Made by a program: the position numbers and the translations under genes. DNA of 64,000 nucleotides, taken from positions 1 through 64,000 of the forward strand of contig KV918807.1 of the NCBI GenBank assembly GCA_002049455.2. The letters run 5' to 3'. The notes under the pieces were generated by a model. It was not told where the DNA came from. It searched no databases and saw only the letters and a program-made list of their open reading frames with translations. This stretch comes from Porphyra umbilicalis (Eukaryota > Rhodophyta > Bangiophyceae > Bangiales > Bangiaceae). Positions 19,876-31,351 of this stretch are shown here, piece by piece (position 1 is the stretch's first letter; each line of letters begins with the position of its first letter).

Positions 19876-21072
19876 ATGGGTGCATTTGTGGCGGCCCCAT
19901 TGGGGCTACTGGCCTGCAGTAGCGGTGGCCTGGGGCCTGGCCCGGTGCGGCTGTCTCGCCGCCGGCAGACTGGCGCGACGGTGCCACCTCGGACGGGGCG
20001 CGTCGCCGCGGCACGGCCGGCGGTCCTCCCATCCATGGTCGCTTCCGGGCCTGACGGAGACTTCTCTCGTCGTGCGTTTGTGGCCGCCGCCGCCGCTTCG
20101 GCCGCAGCGGCCGCGCTGAGCGACCTGCCTGTCACGGCAACGGCGGCGACAGCGGCGGCGCCGTCCACCTTTTTTGACCTCACCGCCACCCGCGGTGGAG
20201 AGCCGACGCCCCTGCGCGACCTATTTGACGACAAAGTGACGCTCGTTGTCAATGTGGCGACCTACTGCGCGCTGACCCCGCAGTACGAGGGCCTCGTCGC
20301 TCTGCACCGCACATTCGCGGCGGGCGGGGAGGGAAAGGCCGGGTTTGACATTGCCGCGTTCCCGTGCAACCAGGTGCGTTTCGTTGACGGACCACAGGTG
20401 TCGATTAGAGTGGATATTTGCGGCGAGCTACTGCGGTGCGTTTTTCGTTGTGTACTGACAGTGCGTTCTGTTGTCTTTTGCATGTTGACCGCTTCTTGTG
20501 TGCCTTCGGATACCACTGACTGCGTGATACGTCGCCCTGCACAGTTTGGTGGTCAAGAACCAGGTACGTGCTGTTTGAGGGAGAGCAGTATGCCTGTCAT
20601 GCTTCATCTGCGCTGATTTTTCTCCCGTCTGTTCTTGTGTGCACTTCGATGACCAGACGGCTGACTAACGAACATGTGTTCTCTATCGACGTCTTGTGCA
20701 TTGACTGCATCGCTCCCCATCTCGGCGCGACCGTGTCCGTTGCCTGTTTGCATCGACACCATGGCAGGCACGTACCAAGAGATTTGCAAGTTTGCCCAGG
20801 AAAAGTTTGGCGCCACCTTCACGCTCTTCGACCCCATCAACGTCAACGGCCCACAGACGCACCCGGTGTACCAGTGGCTCAAAGCCAACAACCCCGAAGA
20901 TAGCAAGCGCATTGAGTGGAACTTTGCAAAGTTCCTGGTCGACCGCCATGGAAATGTTGTGCGGCGATACAAGCCAGGGGTGCTGCCCGAAATGATTGCT
21001 GGCGACATCTCGGCGCTGGTCGCCGACCGGCCGCTGCCCAAGAAGAAGCGTCCGCAGCTTGGGGTGGAGTAG
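19876..21072 (+). CDS. Glutathione peroxidase-family enzyme with bipartite thylakoid-lumen presequence
   Basis: Three exons: 19876-20373, 20545-20563 (19 nt) and 20768-21072, all GT-AG; 273 aa. The N-terminus MGAFVAAPLGLL is transit-peptide-like. At about residues 61-95, a twin arginine (DFSRRAFVAAAAASAAAAAL) and a hydrophobic stretch ending in A-x-A sites resemble a Tat lumenal-targeting domain. The mature enzyme has NVATYCALTPQY with the catalytic Cys (not selenocysteine), AFPCNQFGGQEPGTYQEICK formed across all three exons, and the IEWNFAKFLVDRHGNVVRRY block with the active-site Trp/Asn. It reduces hydroperoxides; plant-type Cys enzymes mostly use thioredoxin. The KKKRPQLGVE tail is unusual. 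The 19-nt middle exon is remarkable but is fixed by the conserved motif it completes. Confidence 0.9.
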
Positions 21073-21425
21073 AAACTTGAGCCGTGATGCCGGTTTTTTT
21101 TCTTCCTGCCCTATTTGATTGGGCGCGCGCTCACGCGGACGAGCTCAGCGAACATACAGCATGTCGTACAGCAAACAAGTCCACCTCTCGCCAGAGGTCG
21201 CAGTAACCTCAACACGACCAGGACGGAACACGCAGTGCAAGTAGCGGGCAACTGAAGTCGCGAGACGGTAGCGCCCGACGCAGCACGGCATTGGCAGCGC
21301 CAATAGCGAGCCAGCCGACACAACCACCGCGTCATCTGTACAGGTAGACACGCCCGTGATGGTGCAACGACCGTCGCACCCTGCCGACGTTGACGCCGCG
21401 CCACACACCCACCGCCCAGGCAAAC
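21073..21425. other. Convergent intergenic region
   Basis: 3' ends of the peroxidase gene and of the minus-strand gene ending at 21426 meet here. No further feature seen. Confidence 0.35.
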
Positions 21426-23801
21426 TCAACCGCGTCGCTGCGGTATCGGTAGCGACCGGAAAAGCCCAGCCCCAGGCGGTTCGGACGGGCGCGTCCGGTC
21501 AAACCCGTCCCGACCATCCTGGTCCCGACGCCGACCATGGCTGTCACAGCTTCCGTCAATGCCATCGCCAAAGCCGTCGCTGTCATCACCACCACCGCCA
21601 AACGCAGGCTCCGCGTCGTCGTCGCCGTCGTCTTCCTCGTCTGCGCTAGCGCCCGACAAGTCCCCAAACCGTCGTGGCGGCCGCCGCGGCGGGTCCGCCG
21701 CGCGGCTCGATCGGCCTGCCACCGCGCCCCGCCACAAGCGCCCGCTCTTGGCCGCCGCTGCCGCGGCGGCAGCCGCACCTCGTGGTCGGGAGACGGGCGG
21801 GTCTGCGCGGCGGCCGCCTCTACTGTCGCTGGCACCCCGCGGCTTGGCGGACCGAGCGGCGGAAGCAGCGGCTTTCCCCCCCGTGCGCCCATCCGGCGGG
21901 TTCTCCTTGGCAAACGCGGCCGCCCAGCGGCGGGCCATGACCAGGCTCAGAGTCGCCACCGTGGGCATGCGGGCAAACCGGTCGCGCGCGTCGTCACAGT
22001 AGGCCGAGCTGAGAGAGTACCACCGGTCGCTGGCGGGCTTGATTTGCTTCTCCCACAGGTCCGCCGCGGCGTTGGCGGTAGAGCTTCCGTCCTCACCCAA
22101 CTACAGCGCGAACGCAGGTGGGGCGCGTTGCGGTCAAAACCACCAGTTAGGGTGGGCAAAGAGAAGCGACCCAAAAAATGCATACGAGCGCCGGAGAGGG
22201 AAAACGCAAGTGCAAGTAGACAAAGGACACCACGTTAGCATCACAGCAGCTACCCATCCACAGCGCGCACACACAGATTCAACCAACTGGCCGGCATGTC
22301 CCACACCCCGTTCCCGCTTGGCCCCACCGCAAATTTCCACAGCGCACACCCGCCGCAAGACCACATGGACGTCCCAACCTACCCGGACGGCAAAGCCACT
22401 ACCAAGCGACTCCAGGTGGGACTTTGGCGGTGGGAACCTTTCCCGAAACGCCCTCATGAGGTTGGCCATGTCCATCTCTTGCAACCGCCGCGGTGGTCGT
22501 GCCGCCGACGACGGTGCCGCTGCCGCCGGCCGCGAGCTGCGGCCCGACGTCTCCCCGGCGGCCCGGGACCGCCGCTTACTCTGCGCCAGCGGCCGGATGT
22601 CGAGACCGCCACCGTCGCTGGCACCAGCGCTGCCGGTGGACGCCTGCGACTGCGACAGGGACAGCGGCACGGGCCCATCGTCGACACTGTCATCCTCGCT
22701 GCTGCCGTCGCCACCGTCGCGCGCGGTCAACGCGGGCCGCCCAGCTGCCGCGCCGACGCGGCGCCGCTTGTGGGGCCCCGCGTCGCCAGCGGCGGCCGCG
22801 TCTGGCCTGCCGCCCCCGAGGGGTACGGGCGGCCGCTGGCGATGGACCGAGTCCTGGGACGGGCGCACCAAGTCCAACGACGACCCCGAGCCGTCGCTCG
22901 GGGCCGCGCGGTCACCGTCGTGGCTAGCGCTACCGCCGCTGCCGAGCGGCGAGCGGCGCTCGCGGAGCTCGCGGCGGCCAAGCGTATCAGTTGCTGCCCT
23001 TCCCTCCCGCCGCCCCCCAGCACCAGCACCGGCCACGCCGCCAGTGCGGCGGTGTTTGCCCGCCCGCATCATCTCAAACACCGCCTCAGAGTCGGCCGGC
23101 GGCCGGTCCCCCCGCAGCAGCGCTTCCACGTCCGACGCCTCCACGTCCGCATCGTCCCCATCATTGGCGGCGCGGCGGGCGCGCATCCGCTCGTACACCG
23201 TCGTGCTGTCCACGGCCGCCTCTTGGGAGGAGGCAAGTCCAATCCCGACAGCCGCCGGCGCGGGCGACGCGCGCCGCCGTCGCGGGGACGGTGGCCGCTT
23301 GGGTGGGCGGCTCGGCACCCGCCGGGGCGACGGCGGGGGCGACACAGGCAAACTCGACAGCCCCGCATCGTCGTCGGCGGCGGCGGCACCCCGCCTCTGG
23401 ACTCGGTGCCGCACCTGCCGCTGCTGTTGCATCCGCTCCACGGTGCGGGCAGCGGCGGCTGCCGCCGCACTGCCATAGGCGGGCACGGGTCCGCCACCGC
23501 CGCCGCCGGGGACATCCTCCTCATCCGACGGCGGGGAACGGCGGCGGCGGCGGGGCGATGGGGGCGCCCCTGCAGCGGCGGCGACGGCGCGCCGTCGCAC
23601 GGGTGTGCGCCCCGTTGAGAGGGCGCGGAAGACGAGGCGCTGGCCCACGCCGATGCCACTGCCGCCACCGCCACCGCCGTCGCCTCCGCCGCCGCCCCCA
23701 CCGGCGCCGACTCCGTCAGGCCTGCTGCCACTACCACCACCGCCTGCTCTCTTGCCGCCGCCGCCGCCTGCCCGCGACAGGGGCCGGAAGAAGGACGCCA
23801 T
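21426..23801 (-). CDS. Unrecognised nuclear-type protein, two exons
   Basis: Exon 1 runs 23801-22383 and exon 2 22100-21426, joined in phase 0 (donor GTAGGT at 22382, acceptor CTGTAG ending at 22101); 697 aa. I do not recognise the family. The protein starts MASFFRPLSRAGG, which resembles a degenerate PCNA-binding box, followed by Gly-rich and Ser/Pro/Arg-rich disordered sequence. A helical acidic block (TTVYERMRARRAANDGDDAD, then DVEALLRGDRPPADSEAVFE) and several KRRR nuclear-signal-like clusters follow. The most protein-like part spans the splice junction: DMANLMRAFRERFPPP, then LWEKQIKPASDRWYSLSSAY and RDRFARMPTVATLSLVMARR, likely a small helical domain. The tail is acidic then RG-rich. 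A chromatin or DNA-replication role is possible but not shown. Confidence 0.6.
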
Positions 23802-25130
23802 TGGGGACGCGGGCGCGCCCACCCCCACCTCTCCGAGTCGCGTTTGCCGGTGGCGGCCGGCGGGGGAGGGCGTGCCCACACTCCCACCCCCGCCACGTCC
23901 ACTGCGGCTGCCACCGCCACCGGCACCGCCGGCACCACCGCCATCACCGCCACCGTCACGGCCGCCGCCGCCAGCATCGCCAGCGGGCCCACCCCCCCCC
24001 CACCGTCATCGCCGCCACTCCCGGCGGGCCCCTTCGATTGCGCCGGCTGCCGGCGCCCCCCTCGGGTCAGCGACACGTAGTCCATGATGGTCGACATCCC
24101 ACTGCGCCACTGCCACCGCCGTCGCTGCCGCCGCCGCCGCCGCCGCCAGTAGTGCGGCCCGTCACCCCCGCGTCGCGCAGGGGCGGGCACGGTGGTAGAG
24201 GTTGTGGCGGCGGTGGTTGGGGCCCGCGGGCGTGCCCCGCCACGGCGCGTGCCGGTGTGGCCGCACGCCGCTGCAGCGTCCCGCACATCGAAACGGCCGG
24301 GCGTGGTGTGTGCCGCGTGCGCAACGCCGCGCAGGCTACCGCCGCGCGCGTGGGCAGCGTCGGCAGCTGGGCACAAGCGACACCCGCCGAGCACCAGGCC
24401 ACCCAATTGAACGACAGGTGGGCCGAGACCCCGCTCGGATGCCGCCCTGCAGGCCGCAGGCCCGCCAGCGGGGGGGGTGAGGCCGGTGCGCCCGTCAATT
24501 GGGGTCCACGTGTGTGAAAGCGAGAGCGATGGTGCATCCTGAAGAGCTACGGGGGCCCACTTGTATGGCAAAACCCCCCCACCGACCAACCAAAACGGCC
24601 GACGCGGCGGCGCAAGCAACGGGCCCCGGATCGCGTGGCGGGAACGGATGGGCGACGGGCCTGCACGGCTGTGCCGGTCGCCTATGGGCGCGGCGCGCGC
24701 GCGCCGAGGCGGGGTCCGAACGTCGCGCGCGTGACAACTGACGGTGCTTCCACCTCCTCCATGCCCGCCGGCGGAGCTGCCGGGGGTGGGGCCCACACCG
24801 GTCGCGTCGGCCCGCTGCGGGACCGCCTCGCGAGTGGTGGCACCTGCACCGCGTCGGCGACCAGTGCAACGCCCCCGCAGCAGCACGCTGTCCGGGCGGG
24901 TGCCGTCCGCTCTGCACACGCTGCAACGAAGACAGCACGTGTATCTCGGCGCTGGGGCGGCCGCGGGCCGCGTGCCCCGTGGCGGCCGTCCAATAGAAAA
25001 TAGCCTACACCCGCGTGGGGTACACCTACTCCCCACACCGCACCGCGGCGGTCGCGCCCACGCCCGCCGCCCATGCGCACAGAAAAGAAGGGCCAAACCG
25101 CGCGGCGCGCTCGAAACCGCCCCCCGCCGC
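23802..25130. other. Intergenic between two minus-strand genes
   Basis: Open frames on both strands are low-complexity and follow the GC composition. No domain or RNA gene recognised. Part of the region is the promoter of the gene starting at 23801. Confidence 0.3.
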
Positions 25131-25243
25131 TCACGTCAACGCGGCCGTCGCTGCCGCCGCCGCCGCCGCGATCAAGGCGTCGTCGTCCTCATAGTAGCCG
25201 CCCCCAAAGCCGAGCGGCGGCCCATCCCCGCCGCCCCGGTCGG

Positions 25244-25274
<31 letters not shown>

Positions 25275-25553
25275 TGCCGGCGGTGGCGGCGGCGGCAGCG
25301 CGGCGGCGGCGGCGGCGGTGGCCGGCGCATAGGCCGCCGCGCGACGCGGCGGGCAGTCGCCGCCGTCCCCCCCGGCGGCGGGCGACGGCGTCCACCCGCC
25401 ATCGTCAGACGGCGCCCGCGGCCCGCTGTCGGCGGCGCTTGCGTCGGCGGGGGAGCCCACAACAGCGCCGCCGCCCGCCGCGCTGCCGCCGCTGCCGACC
25501 GACGCGGTCGCCGCCGACGTGCGGCCGCCCACCGTCGAGGCGACCGACGGGGT

Positions 25554-25590
<37 letters not shown>

Positions 25591-27744
25591 ACGAGGCGGC
25601 GGCCGACTCCGCCGTTGCCGCCAGCGTCCCCGCCGTCACGGCCGCTGCCGACGCTCGGCCGCCGCCGCGGGCGCGGGCGCGCGGCCGGGCTCTCCTCCCC
25701 GCCGCTCTCTGAGTCGCCCCCCCAATCCGCGTCCCGCTCCGAGTCGGCCGAGCGCGCGCGCTTGCGCGAGCCCGACGCGGGGCGCTTGCGGGCCCCTTTG
25801 CCGCCGCCGCCGCCACCACCACCGGCGGCAGCGGCGGCAGCCGCGGGACCGCCACCGCCGACCGACGAGCGGCGTCGACGCCCGCCGCTGCCATTGCCAC
25901 CCGCCTGGCGTGCGCGGGAGCGGGCGGCGCCGCCCCCCCCCCCGCCGCCCCCACCTCGGACCGCCGCGCGCGGGCGGCGCGCCCCCCCGACGCGGGCCGC
26001 CCCGCCGCCCCCGCCGCTGCCGCTGCCGCCACCGCCGCCGCGGCGGCGGCCATCACCACGGGCGGCGGCGCAACGCCCGCCGCGGCGGCGGCGGCGAGCG
26101 CCGCGGCAGCGGCGGCCGCCGCCGTGGCCGCCGCCCCGTCGACGGGGCTCGGCGGCGGCACGCCCGCGACTGCCGCCAGCGCGGCGGCGAGGGGCTTGTG
26201 GTTGCGCCGCGCCGTCGCGAGCGCCGCCGCCGCCTCGGCCGCCGCCGTTGCGGCCGTCGACGCGGCCGTCGCCGCCGCCGCGCGCGCGGCGCGGCGGCGA
26301 GCCGCTTCCGCGTCGACGCCAGCGTCGAGGACCGCGTCGAGGAGGTCGACGATCAGCGCCGCGGCAGCGTCGCGCGCCTGCGCCCGCGACGCGGCGGGCG
26401 GCGGCGCCCGCCGCACGCACTCGATGGGGGGGAGCCGCGCCACGCACAGGGGGGGGGGGGCAGCCGCGGTCGGCATTGTCGCCGGTGCGCCATTGGCGGC
26501 GGCCGTCAATGGTGGCGCCGGCGCCGGCGCCGGCGGCACGCGCGTCGGCACGGGGACGAGGCCCGGCACGACGAGCGGCGTCGACGGCGGCAGGTGCGTG
26601 ACCCGTGGCGGCGTTGTCGTCACGGCGCCCAGCCCGCCGAGCGCGGCGGCGGCGGCGGCCGGCGGCACGGGTGCGGCGGCTGTGTCCACCCCCGCCGGCG
26701 GGCCGAGGTAGGCCACCTGCTGGTGGCCGAGCAGCTGCCCCCGGATGGCCGCCGCGAGCCGCCCGACGTGCGTCGGGCTGAGCAACAAGTCGGCGGCCAG
26801 GTGCGCGGCAAACAGCTCGGGCGAGTTGACGGCGCCCGCCGACAGGTCCCACTCAAACTCCTCGTCGATGCGCCGCACCTCCCCAGACGATTCGGTGAGG
26901 TCGAGGCGGAGGTGGACGTGGCGCAAGTTTTCCTCCTCGGCCGGCCGGGGGTGGGGTGGCCGGCTGCGGTTGGGGACGGGGGGTGCCGCCAATGGTGACA
27001 CCAACGGCGACGGAGACGGCGATGGCGATGGCGATTGCGACGGCGCGCTGCTGGGGGCTACGGCGGTGGCCACAGTGCCACCAGCGCCGGCCAGGCCGGC
27101 ACCGCCGGGCGCGCCGGCAGTAGCGGCAGCCGGCGCGCCGCCACCCGTGGCAGCCTTGGCGTCCCCCCCCCCCCCTCACCGGCCGCCGGCAGCGGCGGCG
27201 GCAGCGTCAGCACGCCCAACCGCAGCAAGCAGCTGCGGATTTGGCGTGCCAGCCGCGGCGCCGCCGTCGGCAGCGGCAGCCCGTACGCCTCACACACCCG
27301 CACGGCGACCGTCTCTGGGCTCTCCACCGCCTCGTCGACGCGCCACTGGAGGACCGTGTCGAGGAGCACCGGCCCGCGGGGCGGGGGGGCACCCCCACCG
27401 GCCCCACCCTCCCCCCTCCTCCTCTCCCACCTCCCCCGCGGCCCGGGGGGGGTGGCGGCCCGAGCAGCCGCACGGGCACGGGCACGGACACGGCGCGCAC
27501 GCTCGCCTCGTCGCCGACCCACCCCGCCTTGACGTACGCGTGGAAGGCGCGGTCGGCGGTCAAGTCGAGCTGGTGCACCGCCTCCCGGTTGGTCAACCCG
27601 AGGGGCGGCGGATCCGCGTCGGCGGGCCGATACGCGGGCGCCGCGGAGCCTGGGAAGGGCAGGGGGGGCGCCGCCCGCGGGCGCTTGCGCGCCCACGTGC
27701 GGCCGGCAGCGACCATGGCGGCGGCGCGGATGGCGGTCGACCGC

Positions 27745-27788
<44 letters not shown>

Positions 27789-30700
27789 CGAGGAGGCGGC
27801 CGCCGCAGCGAGCGCGGCGGCGGCGCCGGGCGCGACGGGGCCCGCGGGGGGGGCGGCGCCGATGCCGACGCCGCGGGCGGCGAGGCGCGCCGCGTCGGCA
27901 GCGACCACCGCCGCCGTCGCCCGCCGCGCGCCGCTCGCCGCAGCGGCGGGGGGCGGGCGCGGCGGCGGCGGCACGCCCGCCCGGGGGGCGGCGCCACCGC
28001 TGCCGCCCCGCGGCGCCCCACTGGCGGCAGCCGCCTTGACCGCCGCCACCGCCGCGTGCTCCCGCTGCTTGCGCTGCCGCCGCGCGTGTTCCAACTCGCG
28101 CTTGCGCTTGAGCTGCCGCTGCCGCCGCGTCGTTTCCGACTCGTCGGCCGAGGTGGCCGACGCCGCGCCGGCCGAGGTCGTCGACGCCGCGCCGCCGCCG
28201 CCGCCGGACGCGGCGGCGGCTACCGCCGCTGCCGCGGCACCAGCGCCGGCCTCGTCGTCTCCCGCAGCGGCGGCCGGGTCGGCGGCGGTCTCGGCCTTGG
28301 CGCCGGCCTTGGCGTCGGCCTTGGCCTTGTCCCCCGCGCTCGCCGTCTTGGCCTTTTTCTTCTTGGTTTTGGACGGCCCGCCACCCCCGCCCGCCGGTGG
28401 CTTGGCCGCCGCCGCCGCTGGGCACGCCGGCGACGGCGCCGCGGCCCCCTTGCTCACCAGGCGGCTCGTGGAGGAGGTAGGGGAGCCCCGCGCCGCCGTC
28501 GCCGGCGACGCGCCCGCGGGTGTGTCGCCGCGAGCGGCTTTGGCCTTGGGGCCCGGCGCGCCCGGAGGGGCCGGGCGCTTGGGCGGACGCGCCGCGCCGT
28601 CGCCGCCGCCGCCCCCACCCCCGTCGACGTGTGGGGTGGGGGCGGCGGCGCCACTCGACGCGCCCCCCCCGTCCGACGGCGTCGTCGTCGCCGCCGCCGC
28701 CGTTGCCGTCGCCGCCACCACCGCCGCGCGGTACTGCTCGGCGGCCACCACCCGCCGCTCCTGCTCCCGCACCACCGCCTCCCGGTTGGCCGTCTGGGTC
28801 GACGCCTCCCGGCGGAGCGCCCCGATTTGGGCCGCAATCCCCCCGAGCGCCGCCTCCGTCGACCCCCCGGGGTCGGGGGCGGCCAGCCGCGCCTGTTGCA
28901 ACCGCACCTGCTCGGCGGCGAGGCGGGAGAGCGCGTCCCCAATCTTGCGTTGCAACGCCACGTGCTGCGCCCGGTGCGCTTCGAGCGTCTCTTCGGGCAT
29001 GGGGGGGGGCGGGGGAGGCGGTAACCCCCCAGGGGGAGATGGCGCGGCGGGGGGAGACGCCGCAGGCGTGGTTGTCCGCGTGGCCGACTGGGAAGGGGAG
29101 TGGGCGGCGCTGCCGCCGCCGCCGCCGCCGCCGCCAGCGACCGCAGGTGCCAGCCGCCGCGCGGCGGCGGCCGCCTGCTGCATAGGGCTCGCCCCCCCCA
29201 TCGGGGTACTGACCGCCGCCCCCGCCGACGATGCGGGGGAACCCGGCAGCAGCTGCCCCGGCCTCGCCGCGCCGTCGGGCACCCCATTGGCAACCGCTGT
29301 CGGTGGGCGGGCGGCGCCGGCCCCACCCCCACCAGCTGATGGCAACGGTGCCGCCGCCGCCGGTGCCGCCGTCGCTGCGCTTGCCGACACTGCCGCCTGT
29401 GCACGCAGCTGCTCTTGCAGTCGCTGCAAGTGGGCGAGCTCAAACTGCTGCCGCCGCGCCAGCTGCGCGGCTTGCGCGTTAAAGTAGGCGGCGCGGGTGG
29501 CGGGGTTGGCAGCAGCGGCGGCGGCGACGCCACTGTCGGCTGCCGCCGCCGCCGACGTACTCGCGCCGCCCTCTGCGACGGCATTGGCGCCCGCGGCCGC
29601 CACCCGCGCCCCATGTTGATGGGCCCGCTGCAAGTGTAGCCGCTCCTGCTGGTGCTTGATCACCAACTGCTGCGTCTGCTCCACGTACTGTTGTTCCGTG
29701 GCGGCACCGGGCGGGGCAGCGGGGGGACCCCGACCGGCGGGGGGTCCACCACCCCCGCCCCCAGACGCAGTTGCCGCCGATGACGGCGCCGCCGCAGCGG
29801 CGGCGGTGCCTGTGCCCGCCGACGTTGGCGGTGGCGGCGGCCGCGCTTGCATCACGTACGCGTTCAGAAACCCCGCCACCACCTTCGCAATCTCCGGGGA
29901 CGGCTCCCCCCCCAGCCACCGGTGCAGGCGGCTTGGGGGCACGCCGAGGTAGGGCGACAACGACGCCATGGTGATGTTGCTCTGTGCGGCGCTGCCGAGG
30001 AGCCACCCGAGCCGCAACGCGTCGCCCGTCGGCACCGCCCCGCCGGTCGCCGCCGCCGCCGCCGCGCGGGCGACGAGGGCGGGGGCGACGGCGGGGAGGA
30101 CGCCGGCAAAGCGCGCGTCGCGGCCAGCCTCCGAGGCGGCCGCCGAAGCAGACGAGGTGGCAGGTCTGGGGGGCGCTCCTCCGACCCCGACGGGTGGTTG
30201 CGGGGCAAGGGGTACCGCCGACGGTGGTTGGGAAGCGGGTGGGGCAACGGCGCCAGCGCCAGCCGCCGCCGTCTGGGACGCCGCCGGCTGCTGCGGGGGC
30301 CGACCCGCCGCGGGCGCGCCGCCACTGGCGGCTGCGGGACCCGCCGTCGTCGGCGCCGTCGCCCGCGCCCCCGACGGGCGCTTGCGGGGCGCCGACCGCG
30401 GCCGCGGCGGCCGGGCCGGCCGGTTGGGGTGGGGCGGTGGCAGGGATGGCGACGGCGCCGCAGTGGCAGACACGGCCGCCGCCGACGGCGGTCGTGGTGC
30501 GCCCGACGCTGGTGGGGCGGGTGGCGGGGCGGGCGCGAGCGGCACTGGCGCCTTGGACGTTGACGGCGCGGGCGGTGCGCTGCTCGCAGCAGCAGACGCC
30601 TTGGCACCCGCCGCCTTGGTCGCCGCCGCCTTGGTCGCCGCCGCCTTGGCTCCCGCCGCTTTGGTCCCCGCCGCCTTGGCCACCGCCCGTGGCCGTGCAG

Positions 30701-30799
30701 GCGGGGACGTCTTGGCGCCGCTGCCGTCGCCCTTGGCGGGCGGCCGCCGACCCGCACCAGCCAGTGGTGGTCGCCGCTTGGCGGTGGGTGGGGCTGTCA

Positions 30800-30875
<76 letters not shown>

Positions 30876-31351
30876 TGCAGGTGCCGCCGGCGGTGGTGCA
30901 CCGCCGGCCGCACCGGGCCCGCCATTCCATGACGGCGACGGCGCGGCCGCACCGCCGCCGTCTCCGCCATTGGCATACGCCCCTCCGCCGGGGACCAACA
31001 GGGGCACGGCCGACCGGGGTGCCAGCCGCATCAACGCCCCCTCGGGCGCCGACGCGGGCGGCGCGGCTCCTTGAGCACCCCCCCGGGGTGGCTCGTGCGG
31101 CGGTGGTGGCGCGCCCTCAAACAGCGCGTCGAGCTCCCGCCGAAAGGTGTCTTCGGTGGCCCCACCGCCCGCCGCACCGCCCCCACCCCCTCCGCCAGAC
31201 GGTAGGGGCGGCGGCACGCCGTAGCGCGGCGCCATGGGCGGCGGCAGCGGCGCCGGCGTGCCCGACGCGTACAACACGGGCGGTGGCAGGCCATTGTACG
31301 TGGGGGCGGTCGTCGGAGGCGTCGACAAAGGCGGTCCCCCGCCCCCCCCAT
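25131..31351 (-). CDS. Giant SNF5/SMARCB1-family chromatin-remodelling subunit
   Basis: Both SNF5 repeats are present. Repeat 1 lies at about 27600-27190: FHAYVKAGWVGDEASVRAVS, then SVPVPVRLLG, LLDTVLQWRVDEAVESPE and RQIRSCLLRLGVL. Repeat 2 lies at about 26940-26740: HVHLRLDLTESSGEVRRID, then FEWDLSAGAVNSPELFAAHL and VGRLAAAIRGQLLGHQQVAY. The family forms the SNF5/INI1 core subunit of SWI/SNF remodelers. The arrangement is unusual: about 1250 residues precede repeat 1, including a helix-turn-helix-like segment (SPYLGVPPSRLHRWLGG, then AKVVAGFLNAYV near 29940-29840), Gln/coiled-coil stretches (YVEQTQQLVIKHQQERLHLQ) and a (Thr-Pro)n tract. A long Ala/Gly/Ser tail follows. Frames change at C/G runs near 27400, 27170 and 25930. 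The start is uncertain: an ATG at 31235 is in frame, but protein-like sequence extends to an ATG at 31351 if the adjacent G-run is miscounted. Confidence 0.7.
30801..30875. repeat. GGCGTC hexanucleotide microsatellite inside the SNF5-family gene
   Basis: About twelve perfect tandem copies of GGCGTC. On the coding (minus) strand they read as alternating Thr-Pro. Slippage here would change protein length without breaking frame. Confidence 0.9.

Noticed and set aside
23069-25096. Minus-strand frame of about 675 codons overlapping the unknown two-exon gene
   Set aside because: It overlaps the better frame beginning MASFFRPLS, which is supported by a spliced second exon with normal protein sequence.
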